Part shown: piece by piece, positions 26,501 through 33,385 of the stretch | Numbering within the stretch: the first letter of the stretch is position 1 | Layout: each line of letters begins with the position of its first letter | Assembly: GCF_032362555.1 (NCBI RefSeq) | Contig: NC_083512.1 | Coordinates: 9,784,001 to 9,848,000, forward strand | Origin: Amyelois transitella | Lineage: Eukaryota; Arthropoda; Insecta; Lepidoptera; Pyralidae | Length of the DNA: 64,000 nucleotides | Direction of reading: 5' to 3' | The notes under the pieces: generated by a model | Databases searched by the model: none | The model's input: only the letters and a program-made list of their open reading frames with translations | Told to the model about the DNA's origin: nothing | Program-made: the position numbers and the translations under genes

Positions 26501-28620
26501 GTGAGCGCAACCGGATATAAGAAATACTATAGGAAATTTACTCAATTGTATATTCTCAACAATTTCAGGAACAAAAGTGACCTAGTACATAAAATGGATT
26601 ATTACATAATGCTTACCCAACCGACAAATAAAGACGAGTTCGTGAAAGGTGTCCGTTCGGAAAGACCCAGTCTTGTTAGTCTCAAACGCGGCCAATTTAT
26701 TTCGAGTATGTAATTTAGATTACATAAATTGTAGACATAAGTTGTAAAAATTATTTATTGTACACTCATTTTAGGTAAGAGTTAAACAAAACGTTGTAAT
26801 ATGTGTGTTTGTAAACTTACAAGGATTTCAACAATGAAAAATATAATTTTCTTAAAATTTATATTTTTGTAGGTAAAATTCAAAAAACTTTTTTAGATTT
26901 AGATTTGTAATTTGAAGATAATTTATTATTATCTATTCAGTAAGAAATAAAATAATACGAAATCACAGATCATGCTTAGTGCTATTCTAAGCTCTACATT
27001 TTTTATAGTCTAGTTAAACTTATACAAAAAACATTAAGGAAAATCTTCAAAAAATGTTTCAGATTGTCGACATCCAGCGCCATCTAGTTTTAACGTACTT
27101 AATATACAAGATAGCTCTAAATATAAAACTAACTAAAAGATTAAATAATTGTATATTTTCATATACATACATACATACAGTCACGTCTATATCCCTTGCG
27201 GGGTAGACAGAGCTAACAGTCTTGAAAAGACTGAATGGCCACGTTCAGCTATTTGGCTTAATGATAGAATTGAATGATAGAATTTATTTTCATATAAAAT
27301 AGTATTTATAAGTTCTTTTATAATTTAATGTTTATTTTCATTTTTTTTCAATTTTATTCTAGGATCGAACGTGTACCAGAGTGTACCCATATACTTTCAC
27401 AACATAGGTACTACTTTATACACGCACATTATACACAATAACAGTACATATCACTTAATTATAGGTAGATGTACATTATTGATACAAATTACTAACATTT
27501 AGGTTCAAAGCTTTAGTGTTTTTGAATTGCTCGAATTCTGAATTAAGTTAAAATTACTAATTTTGATTATTTAATACATATGCGATAACTAATTTATATA
27601 AGAGTGTTGCTACTATTTATAATTGATAATAGTAATATTTGGGCTGGCTGGTTAGGTACTATAAAAAAGTCTACTTTAAAAAAATGGTAAACATGTCGCT
27701 TAAAATTCCATTCTAACAAATAATTCTAAACCAGCCTATGTAAGTACAAATAAAAAAACACAAATTCGAGCAAATCATTACCAAAACGCACCACAATAAC
27801 ATTAATAAAGATAGACTCTGACTTCATGACTAAGACTGGAACGCTTTTTGAGACAGGGCGAGGGAAACTGAATGGGTTGCACGCTGGAGTGCTATTACTG
27901 ACACCACTCGGCGAGGCCTCCCCGAGCGAGACCCATCAGGCCACGGTCAGCCACACGCCGCTCGAACCACCGCCGTCCATCATACACTCGGTCTACAGCG
28001 CCATCAAAAACGCATTCTCCTCGGCGTCGCCAGAATACGCCGCAGAAGACCTTACAGCGTCCCACCAACCTCCACCCCCACCACAGCCTGTCCCACCATT
28101 CAAACCCATGTCGTGGGGAGCTGTCAACTCTTACGGCGAACCGGCCATGCCTGACGCATACTCAGATTACGATCCCAGACACCCTCACCCCCCATTCGAC
28201 TACGCCGCCTCCAAAAAATCCATCGTCCCCACTGCCCACGCGGTTCACAAAGGATTAACTCCTGAGAAAATACAAAAAATCAACCGTAACTTAAACAAAT
28301 TAGCGGCGTACATGAACGAGAACATCCAAAGGTCCTCAGAAGACCTTCCAACTTTCACTGGGTTGGAGAAATATAAGGATATGCTCAAAAAAGGGCAGGT
28401 CCCCCTTTTCCCGACTCCAGTAGTTACTGATAATGAAATCGGCGTTTTGCCGGCCGAGTTCCTCTCGTCTGATCCCACTACTGCCACCAGTACTACGACG
28501 ACCACTACAAGTACGACCACTACAACGACAGAAAAGCCTGTCACTACTACAGAAGAGAATAGTAACAGAAGAAAAGATGCGAAGTATATTCTTCGTGGGA
28601 ACAGGATAGTTCAAGTTTGA
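2535..28620 (+). CDS. Gene 1: unrecognised secreted prepro-protein, 584 aa, 8 coding exons
   Basis: Coding exons: 2535-2552, 17330-17490, 17837-18008, 18890-19121, 19613-19771, 22303-22414, 26569-26705, 27857-28620. All introns are GT-AG and all phases agree. The protein starts with a signal peptide (hydrophobic from V7 to about A20; cleavage likely after LAA or after A22). A propeptide then runs to a furin-type site R60-T-K-R63. Residues 127-187 are rich in Gly, Ala, Val and Ile with regularly spaced Lys and could form amphipathic or membrane-interacting helices. Residues 196-247 are Pro/Ala/Tyr-rich and 248-285 acidic. The last exon is Pro-rich and then Thr-rich (about 538-562), with a basic C-terminal tail. 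The predicted mature chain has no cysteine. I do not recognise a family. A structural extracellular, cuticular or matrix role is an inference from composition. It is not an Osiris protein as far as I can see, because the conserved cysteine pair is missing. Confidence 0.85.
2785..3003 (-). mobile_element. SINE-M copy, tRNA-headed
   Basis: Reversed copy. The tail-side AGCCTCAAAGTAAGTTCGAAAC, the middle AGATAAACATC and the B-box side GATCAAACCCGG then GCGCCATAATACGGCC are all recognisable. Diverged. Confidence 0.6.
3046..3301 (-). mobile_element. Rep-A copy, full length with 9-bp TSD
   Basis: Complete reversed copy from CATACATATGGTCACG to CCGGGAACCACACGGCA. The flanks both read TAAGTTTTA (3037-3045 and 3302-3310), a perfect target-site duplication. 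Confidence 0.85.
3305..3440 (-). repeat. SINE-M fragment, diverged
   Basis: AAACATCTAAGAAGCAGGCCC, TTCGTTTTCCTT, then GATTGAACCCGTGG resemble the reversed middle and B-box region of SINE-M. Diverged, hence low confidence. Confidence 0.35.
3549..3900 (+). mobile_element. SINE-B, tRNA-headed, about 350 bp
   Basis: The head contains A-box-like GGTAGTCTAATTGGTAAGG and B-box GGTTCAAATCCCACC. The body has GAGGAAACCTTCACATTC, GGATGTGTAACCATGATC, GGAGGTCAGGCGGGAGACG and GATGCAACTGGGAC. Best copy of this family in the window. Not a functional tRNA because the cloverleaf is incomplete. Confidence 0.75.
4278..4450 (+). mobile_element. Rep-A copy, 5'-truncated
   Basis: Starts at TTTTTTAGGCGATGGGC and ends in a degraded AT/AC repeat tail. 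Confidence 0.75.
4540..4665 (-). repeat. SINE-B head fragment
   Basis: Reversed: ATTTGAACCTGTGCC then GCATTTTAGCCGGGCACC, the B-box and A-box part of SINE-B. Confidence 0.5.
4682..4800 (-). repeat. Rep-A 3' fragment, diverged
   Basis: CATACATACATAC, then GGGCAGACAGAGCCAATAGC and CCACGTTCACC mark the reversed 3' end of Rep-A. Confidence 0.55.
5071..5325 (-). mobile_element. Rep-A copy, nearly full length
   Basis: Reversed copy from CATACATATATATGGTCACG to GGGAACCACACGGCACC. It has a small internal deletion after the tail. Confidence 0.82.
5872..6155 (+). repeat. Rep-A copy, old and diverged
   Basis: CCGCATGGTTCCCGGCA opens the copy; GTCGTAAAAGACGACTAAGG and GGATATAGACGT are still recognisable. 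Several indels. Confidence 0.6.
6295..6320. repeat. (AGAAT)n microsatellite
   Basis: Five near-perfect AGAAT units followed by ATTTATTTGC, probably the end of an unrecognised LINE fragment. Confidence 0.7.
6680..6812 (+). repeat. LINE 3' end (TTGACTGGAAGAGATTGC type)
   Basis: TTGACTGGAAGAGATTGC, AAGTCCGCCTTTGTAC and GCAATAAAGAGT then (CTAT)n. Related pieces at 32570-32695 and, reversed, at 37815-37920. Confidence 0.55.
6813..7056 (+). mobile_element. SINE-M copy, full length
   Basis: A-box-like TGGCACAGCGGTAGTACG and B-box GGGTTCGAATCCC at the head, conserved body (GGATGTTTATCTATATAAG, CTTCGAGGCTAACTCAATC), tail of ATTTATTTATT. Reference copy for the family here. Confidence 0.82.
7266..7530 (+). 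repeat. LINE 3' end (GCCCGCGACTTCGTC type)
   Basis: CTAGCTATGCCCGCGACTTC, GTGATGTTATATAGCC, TTCCTGAGATTAGTGCG and AGCTTTATAATATTAG are shared with copies at 13485, 23440 and 54757. Common in lepidopteran genomes. Confidence 0.65.
8316..8480. repeat. Cluster of AAATGCCC motifs
   Basis: AAATGCCCG appears at 8340 and, in AAATGCCCGGG / AAATGCCC, near 8382-8401; the complement GGGCAT is near 8420. A perfect palindrome ATTGGGAAAATTCCCAAT lies between them. It looks like the end region of an unidentified mobile element. Confidence 0.35.
8832..9030 (-). repeat. Rep-C LINE-like 3' fragment
   Basis: On the - strand a decayed frame ends in a SAYSPGEE-like tail. The 3' end has AGTCTCTGCCTACTCCC and CGTGATTTTATGTAG. 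Related to the clearer copy at 40630-40760. Confidence 0.45.
9451..9700. repeat. Direct repeats and 19-bp tandem repeat
   Basis: AACTATACTTTCACAGATT occurs at 9451-9469 and 9676-9694, each followed by CTTGGTA. Between them a 19-bp unit starting GTCAAAGATAATTTTTATT is repeated about 2.5 times (9534-9581). Confidence 0.7.
10080..10340 (-). repeat. SINE-B remnant, heavily diverged
   Basis: ACTGGAGAGGAGTCAGG and GAGGTGGGATTCGAACATGTG resemble reversed SINE-B body and B-box. Old, with indels. Confidence 0.3.
10941..11026 (+). repeat. Rep-A fragment
   Basis: CTTCTTTTAGGCGATTGGC to GCTGAACGTGGCC, with a short insertion after the AGCCAAA. Confidence 0.65.
11413..11683 (-). mobile_element. Rep-A copy, full length
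   Basis: Reversed from (CATA)n and TGGTCACGTCTATATCCC to GGGAACCGCACGGCACC. Confidence 0.82.
11684..11790 (-). repeat. Rep-A fragment adjoining the previous copy
   Basis: CTTGCAGGGTAGACAGATC through ATTCAAATAGTGAC and CGCTAGCTCATCGC. Same orientation as the neighbouring full copy, so this could be a tandem or a nested insertion. Confidence 0.6.
12995..13115 (+). repeat. Rep-C fragment
   Basis: AATGTCGATGAAGCGCAAG, GTATGCAAG and TTACCCCTCCTGGAAAGAGG match the Rep-C 3' end. Confidence 0.45.
13485..13710 (+). repeat. LINE 3' end (GCCCGCGACTTCGTC type)
   Basis: CTAGCTGTGCCCGCGACTTC to AGCTTTATAATATTAGTATG with an internal deletion relative to the copy at 7266. Confidence 0.65.
13908..13985 (-). 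repeat. SINE-M tail fragment
   Basis: GATTACACAGATTGAGTTGGC and AACTCAACGATAATACGATA are the reversed 3' half of SINE-M. Confidence 0.5.
14340..14510 (+). repeat. Rep-A copy, diverged
   Basis: ATCGTAAAAGGCGACTAAG to TGTCTGCCCCGCAGGGG, with internal deletions. Confidence 0.65.
14890..15030 (-). repeat. SINE-M fragment, diverged
   Basis: GTTACGAAATACTAACCC, AGATAAACATTGAAGAC and AGGTCAATTAGAAAAG are reversed SINE-M body. Confidence 0.4.
15574..15840 (-). repeat. GC-rich repeat with CRE-like palindrome
   Basis: CpG-rich DNA within gene 1 intron 1, open in frames on both strands. The - strand of its right end resembles 52825-52870 (GTCA..ACGCGGGC-type followed by GAGC and GCCTTGGC), so it is probably a dispersed repeat. 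It contains a perfect 16-bp palindrome, GCTGTGACGTCACAGC, at 15725-15740 with a CRE core. Confidence 0.4.
16276..16410. repeat. Three-unit tandem repeat, 45-bp period
   Basis: Units start AATCCATATACC at 16276, 16321 and 16366. The first two are nearly identical; the third is diverged. Confidence 0.85.
16674..16864. mobile_element. Unidentified 190-bp insertion in SINE-M
   Basis: This sequence splits the SINE-M element right after the B-box. CCTGG occurs at both edges (16669-16673 and 16860-16864), a possible 5-bp duplication. No second copy is recognised in the window. Confidence 0.4.
17008..17264 (-). mobile_element. Rep-A copy nested in SINE-M
   Basis: Full-length reversed copy inserted in the SINE-M tail between ACTCAAT (17001-17007) and AGTCAAT (17265-17271). 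The intact junction is seen in the SINE-M copies at 7000 and 31850. Confidence 0.85.
17330..17490 (+). CDS. Gene 1 coding exon 2
   Basis: Acceptor TTTATCCCCAG, donor AG|GTAGTC. It begins in phase 0 and ends two bases into codon 60. It encodes the signal-peptide core, cleavage region and most of the propeptide (residues 7-60). The 3' end of a SINE-M copy lies immediately upstream of the acceptor. Confidence 0.88.
17590..17742 (+). repeat. Rep-A copy, 5'-truncated
   Basis: GGATAGGCTAGCAACCTGTC to ATATGTATGCGTGTATG, in gene 1 intron 2. Confidence 0.7.
17837..18008 (+). CDS. Gene 1 coding exon 3
   Basis: Acceptor TTTTTATCCAG, donor CCA|GTAAGT. It encodes residues 60-117, starting with the end of the RTKR cleavage site, then an Ala/Ser-rich stretch and an acidic His/Tyr-containing end. 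A SINE-M copy begins about 40 bases after the donor. Confidence 0.88.
18048..18290 (+). mobile_element. SINE-M copy, full length
   Basis: TCGGCCTCTGTGGC at the head, B-box GGGTTCGAATTCC, conserved body and a short tail, in gene 1 intron 3. Confidence 0.78.
18890..19121 (+). CDS. Gene 1 coding exon 4
   Basis: Acceptor CACTCTACAG, donor CATT|GTAAGT. It encodes residues 118-195, the Gly/Ala/Val/Ile-rich segment with spaced lysines and two GG(G) clusters. This is the most distinctive part of the protein and the best query for homology searches. Confidence 0.9.
19613..19771 (+). CDS. Gene 1 coding exon 5
   Basis: Acceptor TAATATTTCCAG, donor GACG|GTAATG. It encodes a Pro/Ala/Tyr/His-rich linker (residues 195-248) with a run of five prolines. 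It is strongly GC-rich against an AT-rich background, as expected for coding DNA here. Confidence 0.88.
19772..22302. other. Gene 1 intron 5, no feature seen
   Basis: AT-rich intronic DNA. I see no repeat family, conserved frame or structured RNA in it. Confidence 0.6.
22303..22414 (+). CDS. Gene 1 coding exon 6
   Basis: Acceptor TTTATTTTTCAG, donor TTTG|GTAAGA. It encodes an acidic segment with PPP (residues 248-285). If the donor is not used, translation stops at once (EIW then TAA), so intron retention would give a C-terminally shortened form of about 285 residues. Confidence 0.85.
23440..23693 (-). repeat. LINE 3' end (GCCCGCGACTTCGTC type)
   Basis: Reversed: GTTTGTTTGAACGCGCTAATC to ACGAAGTCGCGGGCACAGC. 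Confidence 0.65.
25648..25846 (+). mobile_element. Rep-A copy, 5'-truncated
   Basis: GATGTCGTAAAAGGCGACTA to CCATATGTATGTATG. Confidence 0.78.
26569..26705 (+). CDS. Gene 1 coding exon 7
   Basis: Acceptor CAACAATTTCAG, donor TCGA|GTATGT. It starts with one base completing a Trp codon from exon 6 and ends one base into codon 331, exactly bridging the phases of exons 6 and 8, which would not otherwise fit. It encodes residues 286-330, Lys/Asp-rich and without Cys. Confidence 0.8.
27075..27088. promoter_or_regulatory. Candidate CTCF-like motif
   Basis: CAGCGCCATCTAGT, whose complement ACTAGATGGCGCTG resembles the insect CTCF core AGATGGCGC. Identical 14-mer at 30672-30685. The match to CTCF is from memory of the motif. 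Confidence 0.35.
27163..27280 (-). repeat. Rep-A copy, 3' half only
   Basis: (CATA)n, CAGTCACGTCTATATCCC to TTAATGATAGAATTGAATG, where it is cut off. Confidence 0.75.
27857..28620 (+). CDS. Gene 1 coding exon 8 (terminal)
   Basis: Acceptor CTTTTTGAGACAG, stop TGA at 28618-28620. It encodes residues 331-584: a Pro-rich stretch, a charged helical-looking region, then a Thr-rich tract (about 538-562) likely to be O-glycosylated, and a basic C-terminus ending GNRIVQV. The reading frame is open upstream to 27826, but the phase from exon 7 places the start at 27857. Confidence 0.88.
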
Positions 28621-28721
28621 AAAGACTGACTTGACTGACTGAAGGTATGTCCACGAATGATGACTGACTAATTTGAAAACTCTTAAGGAGTGGTACCTTC
28701 TTTCTTATTTATACCTTTGGT

Positions 28722-28727
28722 AATAAA
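28722..28727 (+). terminator. Candidate polyadenylation signal of gene 1
   Basis: AATAAA about 100 bases after the stop codon. A further AATAAA at 30144-30149 could serve a longer 3' UTR or an alternative terminal exon. Confidence 0.45.
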
Positions 28728-29307
28728 ATAAGAGAGATACCATTTCTAATAATGACTTGTGACTAATCAGACTTCTTACCACATGACTAAAACTAATACG
28801 GTAATTTATGTATTATATATTGTAAGGAGGTAGTGTATGTTTCCACTCACATTGCACATTTGTACTTTATACAACACAAACAGCTATACTGTATATAATG
28901 CATATTTCTATTTTCTTGTATTTTTCAAAATTCTGTAACATCTAGCAATAACTTCATATTTTGTCATTACATTTTTCTCTTGTATCTATAATTTTTCAAT
29001 TAACGCAAAAAAAATTGTTTTTGAATATTTATAAAATTTCTGTTTTATTTTTCATGTCTTAGTTATTTCTTTGCTATATAAAACTGAATACATCCTATAC
29101 TTCTCTTTATAAAGTTTCATTTTGATAATTTTTTAAACATATACACAAGTAGGTAATTACCCACAGAGTAAAATTAATATGATATTTATTTGTTACAGAT
29201 AACAAACAAATTCAAATAAGTTGCCAGTATTATTATTTTATGATAGATGTTTCAGAATAAATTATTACATTAAAATAGTATTAATTAAATCGTTTAAATA
29301 TTTTCAG

Positions 29308-29366
29308 AGCTCCCTCACCAAGGTGCAGTATTGGGTACAGAGGATTTGCAGCACTACTACGTCTAA
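29308..29366 (+). CDS. Possible alternative terminal exon of gene 1
   Basis: A good acceptor (AATATTTTCAG) precedes a short GC-richer frame that ends in TAA after 19 further codons (LPHQGAVLG...HYYV). It needs one carried-in base, exactly as exon 7 provides, so exon 7 could splice here instead of to exon 8. Alternatively it is part of a 3' UTR exon joined from the AAG|GTATGT donor at 28645. Short and unproven. Confidence 0.3.
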
Positions 29367-30671
29367 ATTAGGACTTAGAATCCCTTATCAAATACTCGGT
29401 GATATAGACGGTAGAAAAAATAATTTTCCATCTTCCATAGATCAAAAATATTATTTTTCTATTTTCCTAACATCGCCTATGTAAATATATTTGTACATTG
29501 AAAAATACTATTGTATTATATTAGATATTATTTTATAAAAAGAAGGATTGTGATCCTCATACCAATTTTAGTAATTAGTTGGACTGGGTCAATGAATTTA
29601 TTTATATTTTCTTGATAGTCGACGATTTTATGTATATTGCATTGTATATTTAGTCGGCCAAAAAATGTTATTTCCAATATGGAATTTAAAATTATTTTGT
29701 TACCATTTCCTTATTTCCTTCAAGCCGAAATTTTTATTTATCTATTTATTCTGATTGAGCAAGAACTATGTCAGTATTATAAAATACAATTCACATTTTT
29801 GTTCACTTTTAAACTTTCATTTGAACAACTTCTATCGTATTGTTATTCGTGAAAAAAACAAAAAAGGAAAGATAAAAAGATGTAAATTAAATAAGAAAAG
29901 AATAAATGTGTATATAGAAATCAAATTATGCCAGTATATTAGTTGTAATTTATTTTTGTAATGATTTTGTCTCCAAAATTAAAATTAAATTATTTGAACA
30001 AAAATATCAAATTGATTAGAAACAGTGAATTGTGTGTTTTGTGTAGTTGTAAATAATGCTCAATATAATTTAAATCTTAATTACGAATGTGTACCATATT
30101 TTCTACTTGTAAATAAATTATTGTGCGATGGTATTGTAAAAGAAATAAAATACTACAATTCATATTGTTTTTTAACTTATTTCTGTAAAGTTGTTTTTAC
30201 TTGAATCTTTCCGTCGTTTGTCATTTAATCTTATGAATGGTGTAACGATATAACTTATCGTTGTCTTTGAAGGATTCATCGACAAAAGGTAAAGTAATTA
30301 AAACTGTAGGAGAGAGAGAATAAATTGGTCATTTCTCATGGTCAAGGGCTTACCCCTGACTCTTCTCCACAACAACATCAAGAGAAAATCTGTGCTTTCA
30401 GGCAGTGCCTGTGATCTTAGGTGTCAGGAGTCTCAATAAAGAAATGCCGTAATTTCTTGTATTTGTAGGTTTATAAAGATAGAAAATAAAAAGAGCAAGC
30501 AACTCACAGGAGTCAAATATACTAGATGCTATAGATAGGACGTTTCTTTTAATTAAGTTATTAGGTACTGTTCTATCTGAAGGTCATATGGAATAGTGTC
30601 ATCATTTCTGGACCACGGAAGCCCTAGTACCTTTTGTATGTCAGCACCAGTAACGCGTTTATATCTATCGA

Positions 30672-30685
30672 CAGCGCCATCTAGT
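30672..30685. promoter_or_regulatory. Candidate CTCF-like motif
   Basis: Same CAGCGCCATCTAGT 14-mer as 27075-27088. A shorter inverted match, ACTAGATGGCA, follows at 30759-30769. Confidence 0.35.
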
Positions 30686-31249
30686 TAATTTCCCAGAACT
30701 TATTAGGAGTGGACACGCAACGATATGTATTGACCGCGCTGTTGTTCCACCGATTTTCACTAGATGGCATTGTTATGAATTTACCGATAAGTTCTGTTTT
30801 TATATTGGATACATTTCCGATTCGATGTAAAAAGATTTTAAAAATATACAAAATTCAAATACAAAATAATAGAAATTATCAATTCTTAAAATTCACCTGA
30901 GAAACTATGATTTTTGTCCCTTTATATGCCTGTGAACGTTATACTAGCAAAGAAGCTTCTATACGTTTCTTGTTACATACACCTACACGAGTTCGTAACT
31001 ACAGCCACGATCGTCTTGAGTTTCATTATAAGATGTATAAAAAGTGAAATTAATAAATATATACGAGAAAAATTACACATATTGATATATTTGATATATT
31101 TTTTTATAAAAAGAAACACGAATATCCCATATTATGGTATCAAAAATAGGGATTGTAGATTATTTGAGGGAAGTCAGGCATGTCGTATCACTAACTGCAA
31201 AATGAAAGAAAAAAGATGGGATTTAATACCACTTATTGATGGAATTGAG

Positions 31250-31295
31250 TTAGTTGCCTTTTTCGACATCCATGGTAAAGATATGGGCAAGTCAT
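31250..31295 (-). repeat. Rep-A fragment, short
   Basis: TTTTTCGACATCCATGG and AAAGATATGGGCAAG resemble the reversed 5' third of Rep-A. Confidence 0.35.
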
Positions 31296-31369
31296 ATTTT
31301 AAATTATAAGGCGTCATGAAGTGATTCGATTTATTCGTCATAGTGTGACCTATGCCCAGCCCGTAAAAA

Positions 31370-31480
31370 TGATGAATTTGAATAAAAACAAAAATTATGC
31401 AAGTGATCGTGCCAAGTCAATAGATGAGACTCTGTCTTACCCATTGTGAAAGAGACGTGATGCGTATGTATATATATTAT
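31370..31480 (+). repeat. Rep-C fragment, diverged
   Basis: GATGAATTTGAATAAAAAC, TATGCAAGTGATCGTGCC and GAGACGTGATGCGTATG resemble the Rep-C end. Confidence 0.35.
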
Positions 31481-31649
31481 TAAAAGAGCAGGAGGTAAGT
31501 GTCTATAAAAGTAGGTAATGGTACAAAAAGAGTTTAATTACTTCTCTGAACGGTCGCGGGCTGTTTGACAAAGCAGGCAGATCAAACCGCGCTCTAGAAT
31601 GTAGTAATAGGCATCAGAGCATTGTTTTTAAGGAATGATATGGTGGACT

Positions 31650-31893
31650 GACGGCCTCTGTAGCGCAGCGGTTGTGCAAATATCTGGGACACGGGAGGTC
31701 CCGAGTTCGAATCCCGGCCAGGGCATGATGAGAAACGAATTTTCTCTGATTGACCTGGGCTTTGTATGTTTATCTATATAAGTATTTATTATAAAATATA
31801 GTATCGTTAAGTTAGTATCTCATGCCACAAGTCTCGAACTTACTTCGAGGCTAACTCAATCTGTATAATTTGTCTCGTATTTATTTAATTATA
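31650..31893 (+). mobile_element. SINE-M copy, full length
   Basis: A-box GTAGCGCAGCGGTTGTGC, B-box GAGTTCGAATCCC, full body and TATTTATTTAATT tail. Confidence 0.82.
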
Positions 31894-32018
31894 ATGATAC
31901 CAGGGTATCCAGTCTTGGTAAATGAAACGATTAATGAAAGGGAAAAAAAGTATGGCTATTAGGAAGAGCGCAAGCACACTCTAAAAAAATACCGTTGTAA
32001 TAGTACATGCCAATATAT

Positions 32019-32054
32019 AGAGATAATTCTTAGGAATTCTTAGGAATTATCTCT
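32019..32054. repeat. Short perfect hairpin
   Basis: AGAGATAATT and AATTATCTCT enclose two tandem copies related to CTTAGGAATT. Confidence 0.6.
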
Positions 32055-32127
32055 TTGGGAAAGGGGTGAGTGGAAGGCAGAGAAACTGATATATCGTTGA
32101 CACTTTAGAATATGACTACTAAGTACC

Positions 32128-32330
32128 TCTACTAATAATAAAGAGAAAAGATTGTAATTGCGATATTTTTGTATGTTTGTAACGAATATATTCAAAAACT
32201 ACTGGATTGATTTTCACTAAATTTGTTACAGATATGAAATAGAGTTGGCCTGATTTTCACTAAATTTGGTACAAATAGAGAACAGACCTACGAGAGTAAC
32301 ATAGGTTATTTTATTTTTCCGGAATGACTC
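32128..32330 (+). repeat. Repeat with AAAACTACTGGATTGATTTT
   Basis: Typical LINE-derived wording: GTATGTTTGTAACGAATA, ACTACTGGATTGATTTTC, ACTAAATTTGTTACAGATA. About 45 bases are tandemly duplicated inside (GATTTTCACTAAATTTG occurs twice). Confidence 0.5.
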
Positions 32331-32569
32331 AAATTACATTTAGCACATATTTTTTTTGTTTTTAAATTACTAATATAGTCCTCTTTCGTACTTCAACCTC
32401 AGATCTTAACACAGACCGGTCCACTACCTTATTTAGTTAGTCAAGTCACTAAGAAAAACACTTTCTCCTATCTCAACCTAGGATTACTGTATTTGCATAC
32501 CTACAGAAATATCACCTCAACCCTTTATTAAATTAACCTTTTTAATTATGGATTTTCCTTTATATTTCG

Positions 32570-32695
32570 GTTGACTGGAAGAAATCCCATTGGGGATAAA
32601 TCCGCCATTGTACATATACTTCTAAATCCAATAACTGTTTTGTAATTTGTTATATCTATTTTTATGTTCGATAAAGAGTTTACAAACAAACAAAC
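32570..32695 (+). repeat. LINE 3' end (TTGACTGGAAGAAATCCC type)
   Basis: GGTTGACTGGAAGAAATCCC, AAATCCGCCATTGTAC and CGATAAAGAGTTTAC; same family as 6680-6812. Confidence 0.5.
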
Positions 32696-32914
32696 TATCT
32701 TTAATTATCTTTTCTTGTACTTTTGCCGATGGATAGAGAAAGACATGTTATGATATAGGTAAATTTTACCAAAACAAATGATCAATGTATAAATTCATTT
32801 TTCTCACTGCGTTAATCCAGCTTGCGTCCTCACCTCTCTGGAGACGAGCTTGGGGTTCACACTAGACCCAGGTATTACTCGACGGCAAAGTAAATTAATA
32901 AAATAAAAAATAAT

Positions 32915-33180
32915 CTAGGTCTTCTTCTTCTGCCCCTGGTCCCGTTATCAGGTCGGGTCTCCTCACTTTTTTGCGCCAAAACGCTCGGTTAGGTTGTCGA
33001 TGCTGGCAACTGGGGTTTCTTGAGGTCCTTTTGGATATTCGGCCACCAGGTCAATGGCGGGCAGCCTCTCCCTCGTTTTTGTTCTGGCAACTTTAGCGCA
33101 ATTTGTATCACATGGTCTTCGCGTCTTTTTACATGGCAATACCAACGTAAGCGGTATTCTTTCATTTTCTTTGAGATATT
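32915..33180 (-). repeat. Possible LINE ORF 3' remnant
   Basis: On the - strand AAAACGAGGGAGAGGCTGCC would encode KTRERLP, reminiscent of the TRGRP motif near the end of LINE reverse-transcriptase ORFs, followed downstream by a frame with AEEED. Frame-shifted and short, so uncertain. Confidence 0.3.
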
Positions 33181-33254
33181 TGAGAACTTTTAAACAAATA
33201 AATAAATAGGTCAATTTATAGAATCGATATGTTTATACGTCATCCTGACGGATT

Positions 33255-33385
33255 TCGAATAGAATAGAAAACCTTTATTTCCAAAATTTTTTATACTTAA
33301 ATCTAATTATAACTACTACCGCTTCCAAAGCGTATGTGTAGAAAAAGCGGCGGAACAAACTACACTGCAGCATTTTTACCGGACG
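33255..33385 (-). repeat. LINE 3' end (GTTTGTTCCGCCGC type)
   Basis: Reversed: ACTACTACCGCTTCCAAAGC and AAGCGGCGGAACAAACTACA. Pair of 1525-1665. Confidence 0.6.

Larger units (their letters stand above)
22415..26568. other. Gene 1 intron 6, mostly featureless
   Basis: AT-rich intron. Apart from the repeats listed at 23.4 and 25.6 kb nothing is recognised; a GC-richer ORF near 23.0 kb lacks usable splice signals. Confidence 0.55.
28645..30600. other. 3' flank of gene 1
   Basis: AT-rich. Beyond the polyadenylation signals and the possible extra exon at 29308 nothing is recognised. Several chance frames of 60-90 codons have coding-unlike, Lys/Asn/Ile/Phe-rich composition. Confidence 0.5.

Noticed and set aside
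27907..27960. Later acceptors for gene 1 exon 8 (after CCGAG or GTCAG)
   Set aside because: They fit the phase of exon 6, but their pyrimidine tracts are poor, and exon 7 joined at 27857 explains everything with better sites.
28245..28614. Antisense frames of 92-99 codons opposite gene 1 exon 8
   Set aside because: They mirror the Thr-rich coding repeat (complement gives Val/Gly/Ser runs) and have no splice or promoter support.
30914..31309. 131-codon frame on the + strand
   Set aside because: Starts at a non-ATG codon, is AT-rich and ends in a Rep-A remnant; not coding-like.
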